Shown: in pieces, positions 1 through 9,232 of the stretch
Layout: each line of letters starts with the position of its first letter
Numbering within the stretch: position 1 is the first letter of the stretch
DNA from: Candidatus Rhodoferax odensensis
GTDB lineage: Bacteria > Pseudomonadota > Gammaproteobacteria > Burkholderiales > Burkholderiaceae_C
Reading direction: 5' to 3'
Length of the DNA: 23,636 nucleotides
Assembly (NCBI GenBank): GCA_016718405.1
Contig: JADKDJ010000020.1
Location: forward strand, 1-23,636
Program-made: the position numbers and the translations under genes
Notes under the pieces: model-generated
The model's database searches: none
Seen by the model: only the letters and a program-made list of their open reading frames with translations
Told to the model about the DNA's origin: nothing

Positions 1-318
1 TGGAGGCGGCATCGAGCTCAGTGCCGTCCACAAAGCGGCCGGAATCAATGTCGCGGCAGGCCTGGCGCACGCCGCACGGCGTGGCGGTGATGTCGCCCTG
101 CCCGTCCGGACCCTGACGGTTGAGCGATTTGGCCAGAATGCGCGACACCGTGGTCTTGCCCACGCCACGCGTGCCGGTGAACCAAGGTAAGGCATGGTCC
201 ACCGAGCGCTGCGATTGCAGCGCGTTGCAGAGCGCTTCCCGCACCACATGCTCCTGTCCGACCGACTTTCGGAGAAATTGCGGAGCCGGTGTTTACGGGC
301 CAGGACGAGGTGGGACAT
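1..318 (-). CDS. dnaX: DNA polymerase III subunit gamma/tau, N-terminal part (cut by window edge, frameshifted)
   Basis: This is the clamp-loader ATPase subunit of the replicative DNA polymerase. Read on the minus strand from ATG 318-316 it begins MSHLVLARKHRLRNFSE, the usual DnaX opening. After correction of indels near 255-275 and 185-195 it continues through a VDHA..FTGT segment to the Walker A motif GTRGVGKTT (about 149-175), then SRILAKSLN and FVDGTELDAAS at the left edge. The last 180 bases are one clean frame. The remainder of the gene lies left of the window. Two of the four cysteines of the family's zinc module read as arginine (NRQG for NCQG, and CGVRQAC for CGVCQAC). It is divergent from the chemotaxis receptor, with about 140 bp between the two starts. 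Family assignment is secure; the exact protein sequence is not. Confidence 0.88.
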   Translation of the reverse strand, partial: MSHLVLARKHRLRNFSESRSDRSMWCGKRSATRCNRSARWTMPYLGSPARVAWARPRCRAFWPNRSTVRVRTGRATSPPRRAACARPAATLIPAALWTALSSMPPP

Positions 319-458
319 GGACGCTGATTCTGCGGGAGTGGACGCCCGCCGCCGCGCCCAATGTCCACGCCACTTTTGCCGCAAGACAGCGCGAGCCGTT
401 TTGGGTGTAGCATGAACGCGCGCCCACCGACTTCGTTTCGAAGAAGGAGATCTGCACC
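319..458. promoter_or_regulatory. Divergent intergenic region between dnaX and the chemoreceptor gene
   Basis: These 140 bp separate two divergent starts and should hold both promoters. The only element I can point to with confidence is the purine-rich ribosome-binding site at 441-450, eight bases before the receptor ATG. No clear -35/-10 pair stands out on either strand. Confidence 0.4.
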
Positions 459-2056
459 ATGAGCCTCGGCACTCTTACCACACCATAAGCGTTGCCAAGC
501 GCCTGTGGCGGTACTGAGCGCCAGTGCGGTAGTTGGCGTGGCGTTGATGGCGATCATCACGCTGATGTCCGAATACAGATTGATCATGGACACGAGCGCA
601 AGGACAATGTGCGCCAGAACGTTGAGACCCCGCACAACCTGATCCGCGCACTATCACAGCCTGGTCAGCAAAGGCACCCTGCCCGAGGAGGAAGGCAAAA
701 AGCTGGCCATCGATGGCGTGCGTGCGTTTGCCAAGCAAGACCGAGTGCTTCTTTGGATCAATGACATGCCAGACCAAGATCATCATGCATCCGATCCGCG
801 CCAAACATGGTGGGCAAGGAGCAAACCGACACCAAAGGACCCGAACGGCGAGCGCTTGTTCATCGAGTTCGTCGAAACCGTCAAGGCCGAGGGCGCAGGG
901 TTCGTCGACTACATGTGGCCAAAGCCCAGCAGCACCGATCCCCAGCCCAAGGTCTCCTACTTGGCCGGTTTCGCCCCACGGGGCTGAGTGGTGGGCTCCG
1001 GGGTGTACGTGGACACCGTGCAAGCCAGCATTCGCGAGCGTATCGTCAGCTTCGGACTAGGCGCGGTGGCATTGGCTGCGCTGCTGCTGACATCGGCGTC
1101 GTGATTTCACGCGGCTTGCTGCCGTCAGCTGGGCGGCGAGCCGGATTACGCGATGGACATCACCGACCACATGGCCAAAGGTGACCCTGTCGTCCGACAT
1201 CTCGCGCAAACCCGGCGACCCCGGCAGCCTGTTGCACGCGGGTTCAGTCCATGCCGTGAGCATCGCCAGCATCGTCGACGAGGTGCGCCATGGTACCGGA
1301 GTCGAGTACGCCATGGCGTCCAATGAAATCGCGGCCAGCAACAACCGACCTGTCGGCCCGTACCGAGCAACAGGCCAGTTCCTGGAACAAACTGCCTCCT
1401 CAATGGAGCAACTCACCAGCACCGTCAAGCAAAACCCGAAAACTGCGCGTCACGCCAACCAGCTCGCGGCGTCGGCCGCCGGGCAGTTGCAGTCAAAGGC
1501 GGTGCCGTCGTGGAACAGGTGGTGCAGACCATGGGCATAAATCAACGCCTCCTCACGCAAGATCGTGGTCATCATTGGGTGTGATCGACGGCATCGCCTT
1601 CCAGACCAACATTCTGGCGCTCAATGCGGCGGTGGAAGCGGCGCGCGCGGGCAAGCAGGGCCGCGGCTTTGCCGTGGTGGCCGCCGAGGTGCGCAACCTG
1701 GCCCGGCGCTCCGCAGGCGCGGCAAAGGAAATCAAGACGCTTGATCGACGGGTCGGTCGACAACGTGGAGCTCGGCACCCGCCTGGTGGACCAGGCTGGC
1801 AGCACCATGACCGAGGTGGTCCAGCAGTGTCAAGCGCGTGACCGAGATCGTTGGCGAAATAGCGCTGGCCAGCGCCGGACGGTCCAGCGGCATCGACCAG
1901 ATCAACGAAGCCATCACCGCCGCGGACGGCATGTCGCGGCAAAACGCCGCCTTGGTCAGAGAAAGCGGCATCGGCTGCCAAATCGATGAAGACGCAGGCC
2001 GCGAAGCTGGCAGAGCTGGTCAGGTGTTCAAGCTTGCGCACAATCGCGGCGCTTGA
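459..2056 (+). CDS. Methyl-accepting chemotaxis protein with periplasmic cache-type sensor (frameshifted)
   Basis: This is a transmembrane chemoreceptor passing periplasmic signals to CheA/CheW. The start is ATG 459, preceded by the strong ribosome-binding site AAGAAGGAGA (441-450). After frame correction it has a first membrane helix (VLSASAVVGVALMAIITLM, about 511-567), a single-cache sensor with the WINDM and IIMHPIR motifs (about 750-800) and GERLFIEFVETVKAEGAGFV (845-905), a second helix (about 1060-1105), a HAMP-like stretch, and the signalling domain. The conserved hairpin tip reads FQTNILALNAAVEAARAG followed by QGRGFAVVAAEVRNLA (about 1600-1700). The C-terminus reads QVFKLAHNRGA. At least six indels break the frame, and TGA 985-987 stands where the family has Trp in PWGWVVGSG. 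The length of about 530 residues is normal. The ligand cannot be inferred. Confidence 0.87.
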
Positions 2057-2123
2057 CTGGCTCATCAGGCGTAGTCGAACCAGCCGCGATCGAGCGAACA
2101 AAGTCGCGACAGCCCGACCCCAC

Positions 2124-2129
2124 TACAAT
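2124..2129 (+). promoter_or_regulatory. Probable -10 box of the 4.5S RNA gene
   Basis: TACAAT lies 6 bp before T2136, the first base of the outer helix of the predicted SRP RNA, so transcription from it would start at or very near the RNA 5' end. No good -35 hexamer is seen 16-18 bp upstream, possibly because of base errors in this region. Confidence 0.5.
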
Positions 2130-2240
2130 GGGCGCTGACGGGCCTTCCCGCATAGTAAAGCGGCCAACCGGGTCCGAGTGGGGAACCAAGCAGCCCTAAC
2201 TTCGGCGGCCAGCCAGTGCCGGGGTCCGAGGCTCGTCAAC
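2130..2240 (+). ncRNA. ffs: Signal recognition particle 4.5S RNA
   Basis: This is the RNA core of the bacterial signal recognition particle, which binds Ffh and targets nascent membrane proteins. Evidence is the apical-loop and internal-loop region GGGGAACCAAGCAGCCC (about 2180-2196), closely related to the GGAAGGAAGCAGCC region of E. coli 4.5S RNA, and a closing helix of TGACGGGCC (2136-2144) with GGCTCGTCA (2230-2238), nine pairs including one G-U. The length of about 110 nt is normal. The sequence just 5' of the loop (GGGTCCGAGT) may hold a base error relative to the expected GGTCAGGT. Ends are estimated from the helix. Confidence 0.82.
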
Positions 2241-2306
2241 CTCATTGAGGTCGCCGCCGAGGTTTCCAGGCTAAGCGGCGCCGGGCGTTGGCACCCAATC
2301 GGGGCC

Positions 2307-2705
2307 ATGAAACTTCCCTTTGTCCCCTTTCAAGAAGTCGGCCTCGGCGCTCTGGCCCTACGGCGGCTTTTTGGCCGTGCTGGGCTCACCCGCACAGGCC
2401 CAACAAACCCTAGCCCAGATCGAACAGGGTCCCGAAGCCAGCCAGAAGGCTGCAGGCAAGACTGAGCCCGAACGCATGGCGGTGCCTTATAAGTTGAACT
2501 GCGTCAAAGTGTTTGGCAACCAGTCCTTTTGCGATTGCGTGCACGAGGTCTGCCCGCGCCGCTGACGTTTGCCGAATACCAGGTCATCCTGACCAAGTCA
2601 AAGTCAGAGAACCAGTACGGCAAGATGACCAAAAGGCTGCAACAGGCTTACGACCAGGTCGCCCCCTGCGCGAGCAGTGCGTCCCTTGCAGGCACACAAA
2701 AGTAA
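2307..2705 (+). CDS. Small secreted protein with conserved cysteines, function unknown (frameshifted)
   Basis: The start is ATG 2307. One extra base in the run near 2320 shifts the frame; after correction the product starts MKLP.SPFKKSASALW, has a hydrophobic stretch (YGGFLAVLGSPAQAQQ) and a likely signal-peptidase site after AQA. The mature part (about 100 residues) is hydrophilic, with cysteines in the pattern NC-x9-C-x-C-x5-C (NCVKVFGNQSFCDCVHEVC, about 2495-2550) followed by LTFAEYQVILTKSKSENQYG and a final REQCV motif. A second indel near 2555-2565 and another near 2670 precede the probable stop TAA 2703-2705. I recall small exported proteobacterial proteins with similar cysteine spacing but no assigned function. 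It sits between ffs and the cyclase gene on the same strand. Confidence 0.6.
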
Positions 2706-2707
2706 CG

Positions 2708-2738
2708 GGTACAGCCTCCCGCCTACGGCCCCTGTACC
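2708..2738 (+). terminator. Stem-loop after the small secreted protein gene
   Basis: GGTACAG (2708-2714) and CTGTACC (2732-2738) form a perfect 7-bp stem, and an inner GCC-TAC-GGC mini-stem sits in the loop. It begins two bases after the TAA stop. No T-run follows, so intrinsic termination is uncertain. It could instead be an mRNA 3' end stabiliser. Confidence 0.35.
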
Positions 2739-2803
2739 GGGACAAGCCTCCTGACCATACGGCGTGCGGACGCGCCGAAGCAACACTCATCCGGTTCGTC
2801 GCG

Positions 2804-4727
2804 ATGACGGCGCGGGCACTTGCGTGGTTCTTGTGTCTGTGGCGTTGCCCGCTGTGCGCCGCTGGCGCCAACAACGGCGCCCATACCGAAGTGCGACGCG
2901 TTCGGCGTTGCCGCAGTACACCGTCTCGGCACAGGACTCGCGCCGCATCGAGGCTGGAAGCTCGGGCATGGGCGTGCTGAGGTTGACGGTGCCGGGCGGC
3001 TCACAACCGACCAAGTGGCCATGCCGGCGACCAGCCATGGCGGAAAATCACGCAGCCATCGCCCAATTGCAGCCACGCGACGCGCACTGGTTTCGATTTG
3101 AACTGCACAACCTCGACGCGACGCCGCTGGCGCGCCACCACGTCGAAACTACCCGTTCCGTTTATTGACGATGTTCGGCTCTACCACTATGTCGAGGCCA
3201 CTTGCGCCAGGCTACGCGCTGGGCGACGAAAAGCCCTTTGCAGAGCGCGCCTTTCAGAATCAGAACTTCATCATGCCGCTGATGCTGGCGCCGGGTCGCA
3301 ACCTGGTGACGATGCGACCTGGCCTCGTCCGGCACGATCGAGGCGCCGTTGCGGGTGTGGGACCCGGTGCAGTTTCGGGAAGCCAGCGATCACGAGAAGC
3401 TGGTTCAGGGCGTGGTGGCGGAGGCGTGCTGCTGGTCATGATCGTGGCACAGCCTGTTTGTCTTCTTTGCCACACAGGATCGAAGCTACCTGTACTACAT
3501 CGGTTTCGTGGCCAGCTACATGCTGTTTCACTTCACGCTAACAGGCTATACCTTTGCCTACATCTGGCCGCAGGCGGTTCGATGGAACAGCGTCGCCATC
3601 TCGACGTGCATGGTAAGCTCCACGATTCTGTTCCAGCCTGTTTGCCAGTCACTTCCTGCGGCTCAAGGAGTTCTCGCGGCGCTTCGGTGATGATGCGGTG
3701 GTTCAGCATCGGCGGCGGCATGCTGGTGGTCCTGAGTCTGGTTGCACCCTACAGTGTGACGGTGCGCCTCGGTGCGGCGTTGACGGTTCCCGCCGCCATG
3801 GCGGCGCTGGTTCTGGGTTATTGGCGCTGGTGGCGCGGCGCCGCGTTTGCGCGTTTCTACTGCATGGCCTGGACCGCCGCGCTGGCTGGCCTGGGCGTCC
3901 TGAACGCCAGCCAAATTCGGACTGATCGGCACCAATTTCTGGACCGGCAGCGCCCGCAGATCGGCGTGGTGCTGCTGGTGGTGCTGTTGTCCTTCACGCT
4001 GGCGGACCGAATCAACCACGAGCGCAAGCTCAGAATGGGGGCACAGGCGCGTGCTTTGGTGCACGAGCAGCAGGCGCGCGCTTCCCAACAAGCGCTGATT
4101 GATGCCAAGGATCAGGCCAACAAGCAACTGGAGCAACGGGTGCACGACCGCACGCGTGACCTGAACCAGACGGCGCTGGAGCAGTTGCAGCTGGCCAACG
4201 AGCGTCTGCAACGGCTCTCCACCACCGATAGGCCTGACCCAGACCCGCAACCGGGCCTTCTTCGATCAGGCCCTGCTGGCGTCCGAAACGCCCGCGCTGC
4301 GACTCAAGACGGCACTCTCGCTGATCATTTTGACATCGACCACTTCAAGGGGGATCAACGACACCCTGGGTCACCAGGCTGGAGATGCCTGTTTGCGCGC
4401 CCTGGCCGACGACATCCGACCCCGGATTCACCGCGAAGGTGACGTACTGGCCCGCTACGGTGGCGAGGGAATTCGTGGGCTGCTGATCAACACCCCGGCA
4501 AGCGCGGCGGCGGATCTAGTCGGGCGTTTCGCGCATGGGCTTTGTCGAAGGCGCTGCAAACGAACTTTGAAACACAGCAGATCCGGTTTACCGCGAGCTT
4601 CGGCGTCGCCAGCAGCACCGCGGGCCATTTCTTTACATCACAGGAGCTGCTCCGCCGCGCTGATCAAGCCTTGTACCAGGCCAAGAGCGAGGGCCGCAAC
4701 TGCGTTCGCGTTGCAGCCCCGGTTTGA
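2804..4727 (+). CDS. 7TMR-DISM membrane diguanylate cyclase, GGEEF type (frameshifted)
   Basis: This is predicted to make cyclic di-GMP from two GTP in response to an extracytoplasmic signal. From ATG 2804, frame-corrected order is: signal peptide (MTARALAWFLCLW), a periplasmic DISMED2-like beta domain (about 2890-3400, with HWFRFELHNLDATPL), a 7TMR-DISM membrane region (about 3430-4020, e.g. SYLYYIGFVASYMLFHF), a long coiled coil (about 4030-4220, EQRVHDRTRDLNQTALEQL), and a GGDEF domain. The catalytic half shows DIDHFK.INDTLGHQAGD, the active-site motif GGEEF (4459-4474 once one extra G is removed), and an RxxD product-inhibition site, REGD, exactly five residues upstream. The domain ends RADQALYQAKSEGRNCVRVA. 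The stop TGA 4725-4727 is 3 bp from the convergent dctM end. Several indels occur, one in a five-G run near 4349. Confidence 0.85.
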
Positions 4728-4730
4728 CGC

Positions 4731-6029
4731 TCAGCCCCATCATCCCCAGAATACGCGGGAACCAAAGCGACAGGCCCGGCCAGCGGAGGTCACCACCATC
4801 CAGGAAGCCCAGCATCGACAGCAACCACGGCCAGACCGCCACGGTGAGTTCGTGATACCCATCTTGGTGATGCCGGAGGCGACGTACAGATTCAGCCCCA
4901 CCGGTGGGTGGCACATGCCAACCTCCATGGCTGACCACCATGATGATGCCAAAGTGCACTGGATCGATACCCAATTTCATCGCCACCGGGAACAGGATGG
5001 GCGCGAAGATCAGCACGATGCTGGAGGGCTCCATGAAGTTACCCGCCAGCAGCAGGATCACGTTGACCGCCAGCAAGAAGGTGGTCATAGGCAGGCCGTG
5101 GCCCAGCATCCGCGGCCAGCGCCTGCGGAATGTTCTCGTTGGTCATGATGAAGGGAGAACAGCACCGCGTTGGTGATGATGTACAACAGCATGGCCATTT
5201 TATGTTGGCCGAGTTGAGCAGCACACGCGGCGTCAGCTTCAGACTCATGTCTTTGTAGACGAACACCCGCACAACGAACACTGTAGACCGCGCTCATGGC
5301 CGCCGCCTCGGTGGGCGTGAACATGCCGCTGTAAATGCCGCCCATCACGATCACGATCAACAACAAACCCCAGGCCGAGGCCTTGAAGGTCTTGAGGCGC
5401 TCGACAACTCGCTTTCGGCAGGCGCGGGTGATTGAACTTGCGCGCGCGGTACCAGGCCACGCCACCGAGCACGCAGGCCAGGGCCGGGCCCGGCACAGCA
5501 GCAAAGCCATGAACAGCGCGCCCACCGAGGTGTTGGTGGCCACCGGGTACATCACCATCACGATGCTGGGCGGGAATCAGGATGCCCAGCGCACCCGAGG
5601 TGGTGATAACGCCGCCCGCCAAAGCTGCGCGGAGAAAACCGCCCTTGACCAGCGAAAGCTGGCAAAGCAAAATGGAGCCGATGGCCACCACCGTCGCCGG
5701 TGACGAGCCCGACACCGCTGCAAACGGCGCGCACGCCACCGTAAACCAGACCGAGGCCACCGTACCAATGGCCACCATGCTGGAGGCAAAGTTGATCATG
5801 CGCCGGAGCCACCCCGCCGTGCGTCAGAAAGTTGTAGGCAGGGATGAAGACAGGATCGCCGCGAGTCTCGAACTTCTCGATGCCGGTGAACAACTTGAGC
5901 GCGACCGACTCCAGCGGCACGTTGGTGGCGAACAAAAAGGTCGAACCGTCAGGCGCCCAACGAGATCGAGATCGGCATGCCGGTGAGCATCAGCACCAGC
6001 AGCAGGATAAAGATGATGGCCGCGTTCAT
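4731..6029 (-). CDS. dctM: TRAP transporter large permease, DctM type (frameshifted)
   Basis: This is the main membrane subunit of a tripartite ATP-independent periplasmic transporter, using an ion gradient to import a solute delivered by DctP. Start ATG 6029-6027 follows the ribosome-binding site AAGGGA. The corrected protein begins MNAAIIFILLLVLMLTGMPI and shows family landmarks: FATNVPLESVALKLFTGIEKF, the SGSSPATVVAIGSIL loop (about 5690), TTSGALGILIP, FTPTEAAAMSAVY (about 5300), LLAGNFMEPSSIVLIFAPIL and LSLWFPRILGM at the end. The stop is uncertain; TGA at 4733-4731 fits after one indel. The length of about 430 residues is normal. It is last in the dctP-dctQ-dctM operon, starting about 17 bp after dctQ. 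The substrate cannot be predicted. At least eight frame breaks are present. Confidence 0.87.
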
Positions 6030-6046
6030 TTGGAATCCCTTGGCCG

Positions 6047-6691
6047 TCATGGGCGCGTTTGTCAACCGGATGCAAGTTGTCGTTCTTAGCGTAGGGGTTG
6101 GTGTCCACCGGGGACTTCCTCATCCAGCCCATCAACATGGCCGTGATCATGGTGCGGCAACTCGCCGGTCTTCAAGAAAACTCACCATCACTTGCAGAAA
6201 GCGAAAACACATCAGGCTTGTGCCCAGTGGAATGGCGCTGTAGAACCAATCCGGGTAGACCACTCCAGGTCGGGTGTGGTGGGCCCCTCCCGGAATGCCC
6301 TCCACAGGAAGCAGGCCAAACAACTTGAAGTAGTAGTGGGCCCGTTCCCACACAAACCCGTCCCCAAAGGTGGCCACCACGCCGGTGAACAGAGCCCCGC
6401 AGCGGGCCAAACACGATGAACTTGGCCCGCATCTTGTCATCCAGGCGGTTGATCAGCACATCCACCCCACGTGAATGCCGGTGCGCCCGTAGGCCGCGCC
6501 GAACAGCCATCCACACGAACATGGTGATGGTGAGCTCCTGCGCCCAGCTCAGGGAGATCGACAGCAACCAGTCCTGCACGCCGGGAATGGCCAGCCCGGC
6601 GGCATAGCGGTGCACCACCGCCACAAAGATGATGAGCGTGGCCGCCGGGGAAGGTGACGAGCCATTCTTCCAGGTGATCAAGTATTTTCAT
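6047..6691 (-). CDS. dctQ: TRAP transporter small permease, DctQ type (frameshifted)
   Basis: This is the four-helix small membrane subunit that pairs with DctM. It starts at ATG 6691-6689 with MKILDHLEEWLVTF. The corrected sequence continues TLIIFVAVVHRYAAGL, then the family-typical LSWAQELTITMFVWMA, GIHVGVDVLINRLDDKMR, and late IPLGTSLMCFRFLQVMVSFL. The C-terminal tail NPYAKNDNLHPVDK is hydrophilic and cytoplasmic. The stop is probably TGA at 6049-6047, close before dctM, which implies translational coupling. The length of about 213 residues is within the range for this family. Frame breaks near 6640, 6500, 6400 and 6290 need correction. Confidence 0.84.
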
Positions 6692-6828
6692 GGTGTCAAG
6701 TCCGGTGGTGGGCTATCGATCAGGAGAATTAACCGTGGCAGCGGGCGCATTGCCGCGACTCACGGCAAAGACACGCAGACGTGGATTACCGCGTCCCATG
6801 TCTTGCAATCACTTGAAAAAGCCGATCC

Positions 6829-7841
6829 TTACAACGTTCGGGTCGAAACCGGTGGCCTGGTAGATCTGTTGCAGCGTCTCCTTGCCAACGCGATCGGCCA
6901 TCTTGCTGTGCACCGGCGCCATGGCCTTCTTCAAAGCAAGGCGCTCTTCCTTGGATTTGGCACATAAGACAGCGGTCTTGCCGCTCTTCTTGACACCCTC
7001 AAGGGACGCGTCGTTTTTCTTCCTGCGCGATCTTGTTGGCGTGAACCGGTAGCCTCTTTCATGGCTTGTTCGAGCTGACCGCGCACGTCCAGCCCAGGCA
7101 GTGCGTCCCAGAACTTCTTGTTGACGATCACCGCATAGCCCAGGTAACCGTGGTTGGTCAGCGACAGGTGCTTTTGCACCTCAATGCATCTTCTGGGTGT
7201 AGAAGTTGGAGATCGGGTTCTCGGTGCCATCGACCACGCCGGTCTACAATGCCTGGTACACCTCGGAGAACGCCATCACCTGCGGAATGCCGCCGGAAAC
7301 GCGCTGCGAATCTGCTCTTCCAGCACCTTGGAAGACTGAATGCGGAACTTCTTGCCTTTCATGTCATTTGCGGACTTGATCGGCGTGTTAGCCGAGAAAG
7401 ACTTGAAGCCGTTGTCCCCAAAGAAACGCCGGGCCCTTGATGCCCTTGGGCTCCGGCAGCCCATCGGGCCCGCGCCGATGGGGCCTTGGGTGATCTTGTG
7501 AAGATCGGTCGTATCGTCAAAGATGAATGGGAAGTCAAACGCCTCGAATTCCTTGACACCCAGCGGGCCAAACTTGGCCAGCGACGGCGCCAGCATCTGC
7601 ACTTGACCCAATTTGCAGCGACCCCATCTCTTCCTTGTCCTTGTAGAGGCGCTGTTGGCATACCTCAACCTTGACCTTGCCTTTGGTCAGCTCGGCCGCC
7701 TTCTTGGCGAAGAGACTCGGACGCCTTGCCTTTAGGTAATCAGCCGCAACCACGTGACTGAATTTGATGACGGTCTGGGCGCTGGCGGCGAATGCAGCGC
7801 AGCTGACCATCAGGCCAAACAAGAGTTTGAAAGCTTCTCAT
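6829..7841 (-). CDS. dctP: TRAP transporter periplasmic substrate-binding protein, DctP family (frameshifted)
   Basis: This is the solute-binding subunit that captures the substrate in the periplasm. The start is ATG 7841-7839 with AGGAG ten bases upstream. A signal peptide (MRSF.TLFGLMVSCAAFAASA) is followed by TVIKFSHVVAADTP. Family landmarks follow: KVKVEV, YKDKEEM, GSVQMLAPSLAKFGPLGVKEF, AFDFPFIFDD, GKKFRIQSSKVLEEQ (with the conserved substrate-contact Arg), VVDGTENPISNFYTQK, HEVQKHLSLTNHGYLGYAVIVNKKFWDALP, and a terminal DRVGKETLQQIYQATGFDP. TAA at 6831-6829 fits as the stop after one indel. The length of about 335 residues is normal. It is the first gene of the operon. At least six indels break the frame. 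Confidence 0.87.
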
Positions 7842-7921
7842 GAAGTGTCTCCTGGGTAAAGGTAAATACAGAAAGGGCAGCCAATAGATGCCCACCCATC
7901 CACTTTTAGGCAGAAAATCTC

Positions 7922-7940
7922 GGACATCCGTTGGATGTCC
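7922..7940. promoter_or_regulatory. Perfect palindrome upstream of dctP, candidate operator
   Basis: GGACATCC and GGATGTCC form a perfect 8-bp inverted repeat around GTT. It sits about 80-100 bp upstream of the dctP ATG and about 125 bp upstream of the divergent adaptor gene. Short symmetric sites of this size in divergent intergenic regions are typical of dimeric regulators. No cognate regulator gene is in the window. Confidence 0.45.
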
Positions 7941-8065
7941 ACAATGACCACCACGCGGCCCGCATCCACGTCTGTCAGACTTGCGCCTGGCGTCTGGCCG
8001 ACACGGGGCATCTTCCCAGATCCGTCGCCGCCTAGAATGAAAACTCCCTTGCGGTGAGAACCCCC

Positions 8066-9232
8066 ATGTCGTCAACCTTGATTCGTCGTCTGAAGCTGTT
8101 TGCGCTGCTGATCGTAGCCATCGTGATCACCGGCCTGTGGTGGAATCAACTGGCCCAAACCCCGTGCGATACGGGTCAAGACCATCGACAACGGCCGCGT
8201 CGAGGCGAGTATTGCCAACACGCCCTTAAACGGTCAAACCTGCCAACACACCGAAGCTGTCAGCCACCATCGGTGGGCGCATCGAGGTCCTGGCGGTGAA
8301 GGAAAGGCGACAAGGTCAAAAAGGAGCCAGTTGCTGATGAAGCTGTGTGGAACGCGACGACCAGCAAGCTCAGGTGCACTGGCCGCCCGGCGCAGGTTGA
8401 TACGCGCGCAAGCGAGTAGCCGAGGTGTGTGCACCCTGGCCGCCAACGCCGAGAGTGAGGCCAAGCGCCGAGGCCTCGCTACGCAGCCGGGGCTTTGTGT
8501 CGGGCTCGCGCGAAAGGCAGGCTCGCGCCGAAGCACAAAGCCAAGCGCGTAAGCTGCGACGCTGCGCAGGCCGATGTAGCGCAAACGCAGGCCCGGCTCA
8601 ACGCCCGGTTGAGCAAAGCCGCACCGTCTTGTACGCCCCGTTTTGCGAAGCACGGTAGCCAAGATTGTGAGCGAGGTTGGTGAGTGCTCCAACCCGTCCC
8701 GCCAGGCGTGCCGACGCCCCCCAATTGATTTGATTGACGACAGTTGCCCTGGTACGTGCGGGCACCGATGGATGGGTCGATGCGCCCAAGGTCCAGGCCT
8801 ACCAGGCGGTACGGATCAGCTTCGACGCCTTGCCCAAACAAACCTTCGCGGGCACGGTCAAACGGGTCGCGCCCTACGTATCGGCGGTGGAGAAGCAGGC
8901 ACGCACCGTCGATATCAGGCCACGCTGGCGCCGCAAGACAAGCCGCCTCGCCTGCTGGTAGGCTACAGCGCGGACGATGGAGGTAATTCTGTCGGTGCGC
9001 GAGAACGTGTTGCGCGTGCCCACCTCGGCGCTGCCAAGAAGGTGGCAAGTGCTGGTAGCCGGTGCCGGACGGAGCTCGAAGAGCGCAAGAGTGAAGGGGC
9101 CTGGCCAACTGGGAATCTTACACCGAAGTGCTGGACGGCCTGGCCAGGGGTGACCGGGTGGTGACCTCCTGGAACGCCGAAGGCGTCAAAGTCGGCGCCA
9201 GCTATGTGATCGATGACAAAGCCACCCAATGA
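8066..9232 (+). CDS. Periplasmic adaptor (HlyD/MacA-like) of an ABC exporter (frameshifted)
   Basis: This membrane-fusion protein would link the inner-membrane ABC transporter to an outer-membrane channel. From ATG 8066 (an in-frame GTG at 8054 is an alternative) it starts MSSTLIRRLKLFALLIVAIVITGLWW, one N-terminal membrane anchor. Corrected sequence then gives RVKTIDNGRVEASIANT, a biotinyl-lipoyl-like half (TIGGRIEVLAVKEGDKVKKGQLL, about 8270-8335), an alanine-rich coiled-coil hairpin (8380-8620), the second lipoyl half (LYAPFDGTVAKIVSEVGE), and a beta-barrel (ISFDALPKQTFAGTVKRVAPYV, 8815-8880). The end reads VGASYVIDDKATQ and stop TGA 9230-9232 overlaps the next ATG (ATGA). Around ten indels break the gene. 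The length of about 388 residues is typical. Confidence 0.84.

Noticed and set aside
459..2056. Programmed frameshifting or true pseudogene in the chemoreceptor
   Set aside because: There are many unrelated indels and substitutions with no slippery-site pattern, and the same defect density occurs in all neighbours, so a sequencing cause is simpler.
4633..5109. Independent minus-strand gene overlapping the end of the cyclase
   Set aside because: Its first half is DctM sequence and its tail past 4731 is read-through antisense to the cyclase caused by a lost stop frame.
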